Below, piece by piece: positions 9,706-18,281 of a stretch of DNA of 47,545 nucleotides. The stretch covers positions 1 through 47,545 of the forward strand of contig JAFYJW010000022.1 in the NCBI GenBank assembly GCA_017537925.1, read 5' to 3'. Each line of letters begins with the position of its first letter. The first letter of the stretch is position 1. The DNA comes from Synergistes sp. (GTDB lineage: Bacteria; Synergistota; Synergistia; Synergistales; Synergistaceae). The notes beneath the pieces are model-generated. The model was given only the letters and a program-made list of their open reading frames with translations, made no database searches and was not told the DNA's origin. Position numbers and translations under genes: made by a program.

Positions 9706-9920
9706 GACTTCAATTGTTTTCAATTGTGAAAATGATGCGGGTAAGTTTTTTAATATATATGTCCTGTAAAGGAGGAGTGCATCGGTAAGTATAAATGTTT
9801 TTTACGGACGGACGGGGTCGCGGCGTCCCGCCTGTGAGGACGGCAGCCGCAGCTTTGCAGCGTCAAACAGGCTTCAATGCTTTTATAAGCAATTAAAACA
9901 GGAAAGAGAGGAAAATTTTT

Positions 9921-10364
9921 ATGAAGAACATGCTCAAAAAGTACCGCAAGGCAAAAGGGTTTACACTCGTTGAACTGCTCATCGTCATCGTTATCATAGG
10001 CATTCTCGCCGGTATGATGATGCTCACGACCGGCTCCGCCACCGACAAGGCCGAGGCCACAAAGATCATAGCCAACCTGAGAGGCCTTAAAGCGGCTGCT
10101 CTTATGTGCTATGCAGATGAGAACGCGTGGCCGACCGACATTGCTTCTCTGGATAAATATGTAGACCAGAGCATAGGAGAGACCTCGGACTACGAGGTCG
10201 GCGACGAGGGAGAGCACCTCTATGTAGCATATGGCGGCGACAAACTGACCGCCGGCGTAAAAGACAAGCTCGCTACCATGGCAGAGGAAGTCGGACTTAA
10301 GGCCGGTGCTGCATCAGCAGACTTTACCAAGGACAGCGACTCTGTAGGCATGATGGTAAAATAG
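9921..10364 (+). CDS. pilA: Type IV major pilin / pseudopilin
   Basis: Structural subunit of the pilus fibre. The 147-residue precursor has a classic class III signal: a basic 13-residue leader ending in Gly13, then F14-TLVELLIVIVIIGIL, with the conserved Glu at mature position 5 (E18) and an N-terminal hydrophobic helix. The globular part is short and acidic, and lacks the paired cysteines of many pilins. An AGAGAGGA-type ribosome site precedes ATG 9921. The gene has its own strong promoter and a strong hairpin after it, so it is probably expressed far above its neighbours. The processing peptidase (PilD) is not in the window. Confidence 0.92.
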   Translation: MKNMLKKYRKAKGFTLVELLIVIVIIGILAGMMMLTTGSATDKAEATKIIANLRGLKAAALMCYADENAWPTDIASLDKYVDQSIGETSDYEVGDEGEHLYVAYGGDKLTAGVKDKLATMAEEVGLKAGAASADFTKDSDSVGMMVK

Positions 10365-10386
10365 GCTTTTTGCCTGAATGTTTCGT

Positions 10387-10425
10387 CCGCCAAGCATCCG
10401 CAGGCCCTGCGGGTGCTTGGCGGCT
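10387..10425 (+). terminator. Strong hairpin after the pilin gene
   Basis: A 17-bp stem with one G-T wobble (10387-10403 paired with 10407-10423) and a GCC loop. It is followed only by CTTT, so it may terminate partially or protect the abundant pilin mRNA from 3' decay. Confidence 0.7.
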
Positions 10426-10651
10426 TTAAAAAAGCGCGGAAGATATTTAACTTCCGTCGTTATCCGTGCAGTACTGGCGGCGCCGCTTAAGCCACAGATG
10501 CGGGCCGCAGATGTTATTTTTTGAAACATTGTGCCTTATACTGTTTTTTGATACGTTTTTTATACGTTTTTTGATTTTTTGATACGGCTGGCTTTTTATT
10601 TTGACGTACGCCTCCTGTGAGGCGTTATGTCTTTGGAAGGGGTATAAGACT

Positions 10652-11590
10652 TTGTTTTTTAAAGCGAAAAACACCTCATCAGGACTTTCGCTGGAGGACG
10701 GGGGGTTCCACCTTCTCACGATAGAAGGGGGCGGCCGAAACCGCGTGCTGAACTCGTCTTACGGCAAATTCCCCGATAAGATTCTGCCGTCCGGCGATAT
10801 TTATGAAAACTCCGGCGCGTATCTGAGTTCTGTTTTCAGGTATGTCGCGGATGAGACCGGCGGCATATCGTCTCCCGTCAATCTGGCTCTGCCGGTCTCG
10901 GAGGCTCTTCTTCGAATCGTCAATATGCCGGATCTTTCGCTTGACGACGCAAGACAGGCCTTTAAGTATGAAGTTGAGAATTATTTTCCGTTTTCCGAAA
11001 GCGAATGCGTATACGATATAGCCGAGATAGACTTTCCGGCCAGGCAGGACAGCTCCGAAAAACGCTTCCTGGTCGCCGCGGCAAGAAAATCCCTTATAGA
11101 CAACATAGCGCACGCCGCGGCTTCAAACGGCATAAGGCTTGCCTCCATCGAGCCGTCGCAGATAGCCCTTGAACGGGCCGCCTCTCCCGACAATCAGGCC
11201 GATGAGACCTGCGTATATATCTATGCCGGGATAGGCCGGTCGGTGCTGGTCGTTTCATGGCGCGGCTGCGGAATCTTCTATCATAACGCGTCGGGCTTCG
11301 GAGACGCGGCAAAGCAGTCCCCGGAAAGCGACGAATATACCGGCGCGGCTCTTTCTTTCTCCCGCGAAGTCCGTTCCTCACTGCAGTTCGCGATGTCGCA
11401 GATACGCTCGATATCCGCAAAAAAAGCGTATATCTTTGGTCCCGGCGCGTCAAAACAGCTTTGTGAAACGCTTGCCGACTGGCTTACACTCGACAGCATC
11501 GAACTGACGGATGTAATGAGGATCCACGGAATAGATTTCGAATACGGCGGAAGCGGATGGGAGACCGCTCTCGGCCTTGCCCTGAGGTAA
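10652..11590 (+). CDS. pilM: Type IV pilus assembly protein PilM
   Basis: Actin-like cytoplasmic protein that binds the N-terminus of PilN and links the motor to the PilNO alignment complex. I chose TTG 10652 because GGAAGGGG lies 9 bases upstream; the product of 312 residues then starts MFFKAK. 'SGLSLEDGGFHLLTIEGG' resembles the phosphate-1 loop of the actin fold, and 'VNLALPVSEALLRIVNMPDLS' with 'ARQAFKYEVENYFPF' is the usual PilM middle section. It starts the pilM-N-O-P-Q run, and pilN begins 5 bp after its stop. An upstream in-frame TTG at 10601 lacks a ribosome site. Confidence 0.88.
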   Translation: MFFKAKNTSSGLSLEDGGFHLLTIEGGGRNRVLNSSYGKFPDKILPSGDIYENSGAYLSSVFRYVADETGGISSPVNLALPVSEALLRIVNMPDLSLDDARQAFKYEVENYFPFSESECVYDIAEIDFPARQDSSEKRFLVAAARKSLIDNIAHAAASNGIRLASIEPSQIALERAASPDNQADETCVYIYAGIGRSVLVVSWRGCGIFYHNASGFGDAAKQSPESDEYTGAALSFSREVRSSLQFAMSQIRSISAKKAYIFGPGASKQLCETLADWLTLDSIELTDVMRIHGIDFEYGGSGWETALGLALR

Positions 11591-11595
11591 CTGCG

Positions 11596-12231
11596 ATGGT
11601 TGTAAAATTAGATCTGCGCATAAATAAACAAAACGAAGCATCCGTAAGCGTGAGCGGCGGCAAAAGCAGGCACTATTACGTGCTTTTCGCCGTAGGAGCG
11701 CTTTTTCTTCTTTCTTCGCTTCTGATCTTTTCAAGAGGCATCTGGCGCAGTTATGAACTGAGAAGCGAAAAAACTGCTTTCGAAAGCCAGGCTGAGAAAA
11801 ATTTAGAGAAGACCGCCGTTATTGACGCGGAATTCAAGCGGCTCGAGGCGCAGAACAAAGACGCTTCCGAAAAGCTTGATTTTGTCCTCTCCGGCGCGCC
11901 CGTTATCGAATTCCTCTACGAGCTTGGCGAACGCACTCCCGACGGAGTGGTGATCGAATCACTTTCGATGTCGCCCGAGTCCGCCGTGCTGAAAGGCGTG
12001 GCCTTTGCCGACGAAGAGGTCCTCGAGCTGGTGGAGGCGCTTTCCTCCGCCGGCAGTGTCGCATCCATTGCGATGCCTGTGATAAACGGCGGGCAGCGCG
12101 AGGGCATATCCCTCAGGCAGTTTTCGATGGAGCTGAAGCTCAACCCTCTTCAGCAGATAGCAAACGGAGGAGAAGGCGCTGACGAAGCGGCAGAGAACGG
12201 AGGTGCGCCGGCTCAAAATGAAAATGACTGA
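11596..12231 (+). CDS. pilN: Type IV pilus assembly protein PilN
   Basis: Bitopic inner-membrane protein of the PilMNO complex. From ATG 11596 (GAGG 8 bases upstream) it has 211 residues: a short cytoplasmic N-terminus 'VVKLDLRINKQN' that fits the PilM-binding motif, one membrane helix at about 28-48 ('YYVLFAVGALFLLSSLLIF'), a coiled coil, and a ferredoxin-like periplasmic domain ('IEFLYELGERTPDGVVIESLSM'). The order after pilM and before pilO supports the call. Sequence identity in this family is low, so the assignment rests on topology plus context. Confidence 0.85.
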   Translation: MVVKLDLRINKQNEASVSVSGGKSRHYYVLFAVGALFLLSSLLIFSRGIWRSYELRSEKTAFESQAEKNLEKTAVIDAEFKRLEAQNKDASEKLDFVLSGAPVIEFLYELGERTPDGVVIESLSMSPESAVLKGVAFADEEVLELVEALSSAGSVASIAMPVINGGQREGISLRQFSMELKLNPLQQIANGGEGADEAAENGGAPAQNEND

Positions 12232-12781
12232 TTCTGATCTCAAAAGCGGACATATATTGGCCATCCTGCTGATAACAGCGGCGGTCGTGGCGGGACAGAT
12301 CTTCCTTATGAACAGGCTCAAGATTCAGGAGAACGCCGCGGCAACGGCGCGGGAGAATGCATCAGCCACCGCCTCGGTGCTTGAGGCGCGTTCGGAAGCC
12401 CTTATGCGCTACAAGAGCACGGTAAAAATAGACGAAAATGAGCTTCCTTCCCCGGTAGAGTCGCAGAGCAGGCTCTATACCGCGCTCATCAACGCGTTTT
12501 CCGCCCGCGGGCTCGACGGGGTAAACGTTGAAAAGGCCTCCGAATCCGGTAAGGTGATCTCTTTCCGCGCGTCGGGAGCTCTTCCGTACGCGTCTTTGCT
12601 CAACGTGCTTTCTTCGTTCAGGCAGAGCCCCTATCTTATTAAGTTAACAGAACTTTCTCTTGACGGAGAGAAAAACAATATCGTCAAATTCGCCTTTTCG
12701 GTATCCGCCATGACAGAAAACGCGGAAGAACCGGCCGATAAGGCTGATAACGGAAAGAAAGCGGGGGGGAAGAAAAAGTGA
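12218..12781 (+). CDS. pilO: PilO-like pilus assembly protein
   Basis: Bitopic inner-membrane partner of PilN. The product of about 187 residues has a short N-terminus, one helix ('ILAILLITAAVVAGQIFLM'), an alanine-rich coiled coil, and a small periplasmic domain; the C-terminus is Lys/Gly-rich. The start overlaps the end of pilN. GTG 12203 sits directly on the GGAGG, so I prefer ATG 12218, with ATG 12224 also possible. Its stop overlaps the next start as GTGA. The PilO name rests on position and topology. Confidence 0.75.
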   Translation: MKMTDSDLKSGHILAILLITAAVVAGQIFLMNRLKIQENAAATARENASATASVLEARSEALMRYKSTVKIDENELPSPVESQSRLYTALINAFSARGLDGVNVEKASESGKVISFRASGALPYASLLNVLSSFRQSPYLIKLTELSLDGEKNNIVKFAFSVSAMTENAEEPADKADNGKKAGGKKK

Positions 12782-13353
12782 AGAGCATCGGTGAATTCAT
12801 CAGTACGGTGCGCGCCAAAGAATCATCGCGTTCCCCCGAAGAAAGAAAGAAGGCCTATGTGCTTTTCTTTCTGATGATAGTTCTTCTTGCGGCAGCTGTT
12901 TTCTCAATGAAGAATTTTATCAAGCTGAGCGCAGAGGAACCGAAGCTTTCATCCCGTGCCGTCCCTAAGAATGGAAGATCCTCTCAGGATGTGGAGAATG
13001 CCGCCAAAGAGCTTAATATGAAGCTCTCAGCGTTCCGGAAATTAAGGGAAGACACTCCGCAGCTGGCGGAGCTTGCGGAAGCGGCAGGGCGTTCTTCTGT
13101 TTCTGTTGTCACGCCGCCTCCGAAGATCGCGCAGGAAACGCGCGTGCCTGAGTTCGTGCCGGAGCTGAAGATAAAGGCTCTCGTGGTCCTGGGAGACAAG
13201 AAGGTCTGTACCCTTGACATAGACGGCGAAGAACCGGGCCAGATATTCGAACAGGGCATGACGTTCGGCGGAGGAAAGGGAAGGATTGTTTCCATCGATA
13301 CAAAAGGAGTGAACTGGAAATGGGCAAACAAGAATTATCGCGCAGATCTCTAA
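12778..13353 (+). CDS. pilP: PilP/GspC-like inner-membrane protein
   Basis: A 191-residue protein with a cytoplasmic N-terminus of about 28 residues, one membrane helix (about 29-48), a flexible linker with a Pro-rich stretch 'VTPPPKIAQ', and a C-terminal beta domain ('LKIKALVVLGDKKVCTLDIDGEEPGQIFEQGMTF') resembling the HR domain of GspC/PilP, which contacts the secretin. GTG 12778 overlaps the pilO stop by 4 bp, and the 3' end overlaps the secretin start by 34 bp. Unlike typical PilP it is anchored by a helix and not a lipid, so GspC-like is an equally good name. Confidence 0.72.
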   Translation: MKSIGEFISTVRAKESSRSPEERKKAYVLFFLMIVLLAAAVFSMKNFIKLSAEEPKLSSRAVPKNGRSSQDVENAAKELNMKLSAFRKLREDTPQLAELAEAAGRSSVSVVTPPPKIAQETRVPEFVPELKIKALVVLGDKKVCTLDIDGEEPGQIFEQGMTFGGGKGRIVSIDTKGVNWKWANKNYRADL

Positions 13354-15170
13354 GCCGCTTCGCGCTGTCGGCGCTGCTGGCGGTGCTTCTCTCTGTTTTT
13401 GCGGCGTCCGGAGCTTCTGCTGTCACGACCGCAGCGCGCAGGATAACATCCAGCGACAAGGCGGTCATAGAGGGGCTCAACCTGACCCAGATAGGTGCGA
13501 ACGAGATAATGATGTCGCTGCGCGGCACGGATCTGCCAATGCCGGAGCCAGTAAGCACCGATCACGCCGCGAAGCTGGTATGGAATAACACGCGCTTCCC
13601 GCAGGATACGGACCGCAAACAGTGGTGGGACGACTTTGAAGGCGACGTGCTAAAGATCAATCTCAAAAAGAGCGATAACTGGACCCGCACATATGATTTC
13701 CCGCTGATCGAGCGCATAACGGTCACCTCGGACGATAAGGGCGGCATAGTGATGGATATAAAAGGCCCGAAGCATCTTAACGTGAAGAGCATCTCAGGAC
13801 TGCCGGGCTCGGAGCGTTTCCGGATACTGCTTGAGGCGCCTTCCGATATCACGCCTCCGCCTCTTATCGCGCCAAAGCCCGCGGTTCCTCAGGGAGACCC
13901 GCTTGCGATATCCACGCCGGTGACTCTCGAACTGCGCGATGTTTCTGCGCGCGAGGTGTTCCGCATGCTTGCGAAGCTCAAGGATCTGAACCTTGTGCTG
14001 GATGCGTCAGTCCCCGATACGCCGATGACATTCTCGTTCAGGAACACCCGCTTCGGAGAGGTATTCGCATATATGCTGCGCATGAACGACCTTTCGTATT
14101 CGATGGCCGGCAATACTCTCGTCATAGGCACTACGGACAGTGTCGGAAAGACGCTGGGGCGCAATGTGACGCGGCAGTACAAGGTCGCGTACGGCGACCC
14201 GACAAAGATGCCCGCCATTATAATGGGCGTAGTGCCGCTTGCGAAGCCTCCGGTAGTCGACGAGCGTCTGCGCTCGCTGTATGTGACCGCGACTCCAGAT
14301 CAGCACCGCCGCATCGAGACGCTGATGAACCGTATAGACCATCCTGGGCGCCAGGTCATGATAGAGGCGCGTCTGATAGAAATATCTGACACCGCAAGTC
14401 AGGAGATAGAATCGATGATCGCCGCGGTATACAAGGGCTGGATATTTACATACGGAGCTACAGGCCTCAGCTCGCGCTACACCTACGGCAACGGGCTCAT
14501 CACTCCGAACCTCGACCCGGCTTCCACCTCTGCATCCACGTCGGGAGGCGTCCCGATCACCGGTTCGGATGCGAAAATGCCTGTCAATATAGTCGACCCC
14601 GCCATGAAGATGCTGGACGCGGGGCTGCGCGCGATGGAATCGGACAACAAGGGCAAGATACTGGCGTCACCGTCTGTCGTTGCCTTAGACGGGCAGAAGG
14701 CTTCCGTGAAGCTTACCCATAACTACCTGTACCAGTCCGGCCTCGACGACAACGGAAACCCTGAATTCTCGAAAGAAGAAACCGGACCTACTCTCGAATT
14801 TACGCCTACGCTCGGACGCGACGGCTTCATCACGATAAAGATGAAGGTATCGACGGGAGATATAGTCGCGTTCAGACGTTCCGGCGAGTCTGAAGCGCCG
14901 GAAACGACGCAGCGTGAGGTCGATACGCAGGTCAGGGTGCGCAACGGAGAAATATTCGTCATAGGCGGGCTCTATCAGGAGAATAAGACGAACAGCATAA
15001 CGCGTGTCCCGATACTGGGCTATATCCCGCTTCTCGGCGAGCTCTTCAAAAGTCGCTCGACCAGCCATACGAAATCACAGCTTGCGTTTATCGCGATTCC
15101 GTATATACTCGACATACCCACCGGAGAGGCTGAGATTCTGGAGATGGCCGATACGTCGCTCTACCAGTAG
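13320..15170 (+). CDS. pilQ: Outer-membrane secretin PilQ
   Basis: Forms the outer-membrane channel through which the pilus passes. The 616-residue precursor has a signal peptide ending near ASGASA (about residue 35), an N-terminal region of unknown fold, an N0/STN-type domain ('VTLELRDVSAREVFRMLAKL', about 200-270), an N1-like domain, and a C-terminal secretin domain with 'LASPSVVALDGQKASVKL' and the highly conserved 'VRNGEIFVIGGLYQENKT' and 'VPILGYIPLLGELFKS'. Its start overlaps the PilP-like gene by 34 bp. The presence of a secretin confirms an outer membrane in this organism. Confidence 0.93.
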   Translation: MGKQELSRRSLSRFALSALLAVLLSVFAASGASAVTTAARRITSSDKAVIEGLNLTQIGANEIMMSLRGTDLPMPEPVSTDHAAKLVWNNTRFPQDTDRKQWWDDFEGDVLKINLKKSDNWTRTYDFPLIERITVTSDDKGGIVMDIKGPKHLNVKSISGLPGSERFRILLEAPSDITPPPLIAPKPAVPQGDPLAISTPVTLELRDVSAREVFRMLAKLKDLNLVLDASVPDTPMTFSFRNTRFGEVFAYMLRMNDLSYSMAGNTLVIGTTDSVGKTLGRNVTRQYKVAYGDPTKMPAIIMGVVPLAKPPVVDERLRSLYVTATPDQHRRIETLMNRIDHPGRQVMIEARLIEISDTASQEIESMIAAVYKGWIFTYGATGLSSRYTYGNGLITPNLDPASTSASTSGGVPITGSDAKMPVNIVDPAMKMLDAGLRAMESDNKGKILASPSVVALDGQKASVKLTHNYLYQSGLDDNGNPEFSKEETGPTLEFTPTLGRDGFITIKMKVSTGDIVAFRRSGESEAPETTQREVDTQVRVRNGEIFVIGGLYQENKTNSITRVPILGYIPLLGELFKSRSTSHTKSQLAFIAIPYILDIPTGEAEILEMADTSLYQ

Positions 15171-15181
15171 GGGGGCTGCTT

Positions 15182-16897
15182 GTGGATAATAAAAATTCAA
15201 AAGTTCTGCATTTAGGCGATATTCTTGTAAACGCAGGGGCGATATCCCAGGAGAACCTTCGTTCGGCGCTCAACGAACAGAAGACATCCCATATGCGTCT
15301 CGGCGAGATACTGATAAAAGAGGGCTATCTGACGGAGAACAATCTTGCCGACGCGCTCTGCCAGCAGCTTGAACTGGAGCCGGTCAACCTGGCCGCGGTC
15401 AGGCCGCAGCAGGAAGCGCTTGCCGCTGTTCCGGAGAACGTGGCCACAAGGCTCAACGTCATTCCTCTGAAGCTGATAGGCAGCGACAAGATCGAAGTCG
15501 CCGTTGCCGACCCTCTTGACGTCTATGCAGTGGACGAGCTGGCGCTCCTTACGAACAGATATGTGGAAATGCGCGTGACTACCGCTTCCGATATCAATAA
15601 GGCCCTCGTGAATTACTACAGGGTCCAGTCGAGCGTTCAGGACGCGATGGAAGATGTCATGAAGTCGGAACTCAGCGGAGACACATCCGATGTTATCACG
15701 ATATCCCAGACCAAGGCGCAGGATGTGACCGACATAGGAGCCGACGCCGCGCCTGTCGTGCGTCTCGTTAACAGCATACTGGAGCAGGGCGTGCGCGAAA
15801 AGGCGTCCGACATCCATATCGAACCAGCCGAAAATATAACGCGCGTACGTTTCCGCATAGACGGGACGCTCTTTCCCAGCATAGAGATACCTACGAACCT
15901 GCACCTTCCTCTGGTAGCGCGCATAAAGATACTTGCGGGGATGGACATAGCGGAAAAACGGCGTCCTCAGGACGGGCGCATCCTGATAAAGGTCGGAGGC
16001 TCGCGCATAGACCTCCGTGTTTCGACGCTTCCGTCCATACTCGGAGAGAAGGTAGTCCTCCGTCTTCTGGATCAGAGCAATGAGAGAGTAGGCATCAATA
16101 AGCTCGGCTTCAGCGAAGCGCATGAGAAGATGCTGAGAGACGCGATCTCCCTGTCAAACGGGATCGTCCTTGTAACAGGCCCGACTGGTTCCGGAAAATC
16201 GACAACGCTCTATTCTCTGCTGGACATCATCAATTCCCCGGGCAAGAACATACTTACTCTGGAAGATCCGGTGGAGTTCACGATAGCCGGTCTGACGCAG
16301 ATTCAGGTAAACGAGAAGATAGGCCTTACTTTCGGCGCTGTGCTGCGCTCGATGCTGCGCCAGGACCCCGATATAGTCATGGTGGGAGAGATGCGTGACA
16401 CGGAGACGGCCCAGCTTGCGGTACGCGCCGCTCTGACGGGACACCTTGTCCTGAGCACTCTGCATACCAACGACGCTCCGAGTTCGATAAACAGGCTGAT
16501 AGATATGGGAGTCCCCTACTACCTGCTCGCCTCCTCACTGCGGGCCGTGCTTGCCCAGAGACTTGTAAAAGCGCTCTGTCCGCACTGCAAAGAACAGATG
16601 ACAGTGACCCCGGCGATGGAACATGAGACGGGCATAGCCGCGGGTACGACGGTATACACGCCGAAAGGCTGTCCGGAATGCCGCTTTACAGGCTACAAGG
16701 GACGCACCGTTATCGCTGAGATAATGCCTGTGGATCTGACTGTGCGCTCGCTGATAAGCAATCAGGCTTCGGAACAGGAGATTCGTGACTATTCACGCAG
16801 CATAGGCATGTCCACGATGCGTGAAGACGCGCGCCGCAAGGTAATAGAAGGCGTGACCAGCATAGAAGAGATGCTGGTCGCCACTTTGATCGATTAG
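15182..16897 (+). CDS. pilB: Pilus extension ATPase PilB (GspE family)
   Basis: Hexameric cytoplasmic ATPase that drives pilus polymerisation. It has 571 residues: an N-terminal GspE-N domain ('LGDILVNAGAISQENLRSAL'), a linker, and the ATPase core with Walker A GPTGSGKST (333-341), Asp box 'LEDPVEF', Walker B 'DIVMVGEMRDTETA' and His box 'LVLSTLHTNDAPSS'. A zinc-binding tetracysteine motif (C466/C469 and C497/C500) marks it as an assembly ATPase and not a retraction ATPase. GTG 15182 is the likely start; the ribosome site is poor (GGGGG), so translation may be coupled to pilQ 11 bp upstream. Confidence 0.95.
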   Translation: MDNKNSKVLHLGDILVNAGAISQENLRSALNEQKTSHMRLGEILIKEGYLTENNLADALCQQLELEPVNLAAVRPQQEALAAVPENVATRLNVIPLKLIGSDKIEVAVADPLDVYAVDELALLTNRYVEMRVTTASDINKALVNYYRVQSSVQDAMEDVMKSELSGDTSDVITISQTKAQDVTDIGADAAPVVRLVNSILEQGVREKASDIHIEPAENITRVRFRIDGTLFPSIEIPTNLHLPLVARIKILAGMDIAEKRRPQDGRILIKVGGSRIDLRVSTLPSILGEKVVLRLLDQSNERVGINKLGFSEAHEKMLRDAISLSNGIVLVTGPTGSGKSTTLYSLLDIINSPGKNILTLEDPVEFTIAGLTQIQVNEKIGLTFGAVLRSMLRQDPDIVMVGEMRDTETAQLAVRAALTGHLVLSTLHTNDAPSSINRLIDMGVPYYLLASSLRAVLAQRLVKALCPHCKEQMTVTPAMEHETGIAAGTTVYTPKGCPECRFTGYKGRTVIAEIMPVDLTVRSLISNQASEQEIRDYSRSIGMSTMREDARRKVIEGVTSIEEMLVATLID

Positions 16898-16910
16898 GAG
16901 ATGACCCTGG

Positions 16911-17981
16911 ATGCCTTTTTCCATAAAGGAACTGCTGCTTGCGTCGATAAATAGCGGGGCAAGCGACGTGCATCTTTCTGTAGGCGAGAAGCCGATGTTC
17001 AGAATCGACGGAGAGCTGAAGCCTGTGCCGAACGCGGAGCCTGTCGGTTCCGCCGATATGGAAAGATCGGTGCGTGAGCTCCTTACGCCCGAACAGAAAG
17101 CGCGCTATGAGGAGCAGCGTGAATTCGACATCAGTTTCAGCCTTGCTACGAACATCAAAGAGCAGCGTTTCCGCGCGAACTTTTTTTACGAAAAAGGCGC
17201 GCCTGCCGTCGCGCTGCGCCTGATAACCGCAAATATCAGGACTATCAAACAGCTTGAGCTTCCGGAAGAGCTGAGAGCTGTAACGAAGCTGAACAACGGA
17301 CTTTTTCTGGTCACGGGTCCTACCGGTTCCGGAAAATCCACGACGCTTGCCGCTATGATCCAGGAGATAAACCTTACCCGCCAGGTGCATATCATAACTA
17401 TAGAAGATCCTATTGAATATTTGTACTCCTCCGAGCTTGCGCTTATACATCAGAGAGAGATCGGGCGCGACACTAAGAATTTCGCAAACGCGCTCCGCGG
17501 CGCTATGCGCGAGGATCCCGACGTGATACTGATAGGAGAGATGCGCGACCTTGAGACGATCGCAGCCGCGGTAACGGCGGCTGAAACGGGGCACCTTGTC
17601 TTCGGCACGCTGCACACGCGCGACGCCGCGCAGAGCATAGACAGAATCATAGACGTATTCCCGCCGCATCAGCAGCGGCAGATATGCGTCCAGCTCTCTC
17701 TTGTCCTGATAGGCGTTCTTTCGCAGCAGCTTATACCGCTCAGTTCTTCCCGCGGGCGTACCGTTGCCACTGAATATCTGATTGCCACCAATGCCGTGCG
17801 CAACTGCATACGCGACGGAAAATCGTCTCAGATCAAAAACACCATCCAGACCGGTTCCTCTCTCGGCATGCATACGATGGACCAGGACCTGGCAAGACTC
17901 TGCAAAAGCGGCGTGATCTCAAAAGAAGCGGCTTTGATGCGCGCTTATGACGTAGATATGTTCAACAGGTATCTGAGCTGA
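16911..17981 (+). CDS. pilT: Pilus retraction ATPase PilT
   Basis: ATPase that depolymerises the pilus for twitching motility or DNA uptake. At 356 residues it has the PilT layout: a PAS-like N-domain ('INSGASDVHLSVGEKPMFRIDGEL'), Walker A GPTGSGKST (136-144), 'IEDPIEY', 'DVILIGEMRDLETI' and 'HLVFGTLHTRDAAQSIDRIIDVFP'. It lacks the tetracysteine zinc motif of PilB. It lies 13 bp after pilB and directly abuts the next gene. The presence of both motors argues for a dynamic type IV pilus and against a pure type II secretion system. Confidence 0.95.
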   Translation: MPFSIKELLLASINSGASDVHLSVGEKPMFRIDGELKPVPNAEPVGSADMERSVRELLTPEQKARYEEQREFDISFSLATNIKEQRFRANFFYEKGAPAVALRLITANIRTIKQLELPEELRAVTKLNNGLFLVTGPTGSGKSTTLAAMIQEINLTRQVHIITIEDPIEYLYSSELALIHQREIGRDTKNFANALRGAMREDPDVILIGEMRDLETIAAAVTAAETGHLVFGTLHTRDAAQSIDRIIDVFPPHQQRQICVQLSLVLIGVLSQQLIPLSSSRGRTVATEYLIATNAVRNCIRDGKSSQIKNTIQTGSSLGMHTMDQDLARLCKSGVISKEAALMRAYDVDMFNRYLS

Positions 17982-18281
17982 ATGAGCGGAAGACGCGCGT
18001 TCATGCTCGCTGAGACTATAGCGGCATCAGTCCTTTGGCTGGTGTCGCTTTTTGCTGTTTTTTCGACGTTTGCCTATGCAGTCGGTTTTTACGCCGCGGC
18101 AGGCAGACGCCTCGAAGCGGAGGAGCATGCCGCGGCCGCGCTTGCGTGCCTTGCGGCCCGCGGCAGTCCGGGCGTATATGCCGGGATAAGCGGCGGCTGC
18201 ACTGTCTGCGGCGTGGCTGCGTCCCGTTACACTTTCAGTGAGGGCGATGAAGAATATTCATTGCTGTGGCCGGACAGCTGA
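17982..18281 (+). CDS. Minor pilin-like protein
   Basis: A 99-residue protein with a prepilin-like start: a basic leader (SGRRA) followed by F7-MLAETIAASVL, placing Glu at +5 of the would-be mature chain, then a hydrophobic helix. The residue before the predicted cut is Ala, not the usual Gly. The short C-terminal part contains CTVC. ATG 17982 follows the pilT stop with no gap and the 3' end overlaps the next gene by 44 bp. Its position in the pilus operon suggests a minor pilin that primes or caps assembly. I cannot assign it to a named subfamily. Confidence 0.7.
   Translation: MSGRRAFMLAETIAASVLWLVSLFAVFSTFAYAVGFYAAAGRRLEAEEHAAAALACLAARGSPGVYAGISGGCTVCGVAASRYTFSEGDEEYSLLWPDS

Noticed and set aside
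9712-9920. Known c-di-GMP riboswitch in the pilin leader
   Set aside because: I looked for class I and class II core motifs and did not find them, so only a structured leader is noted.
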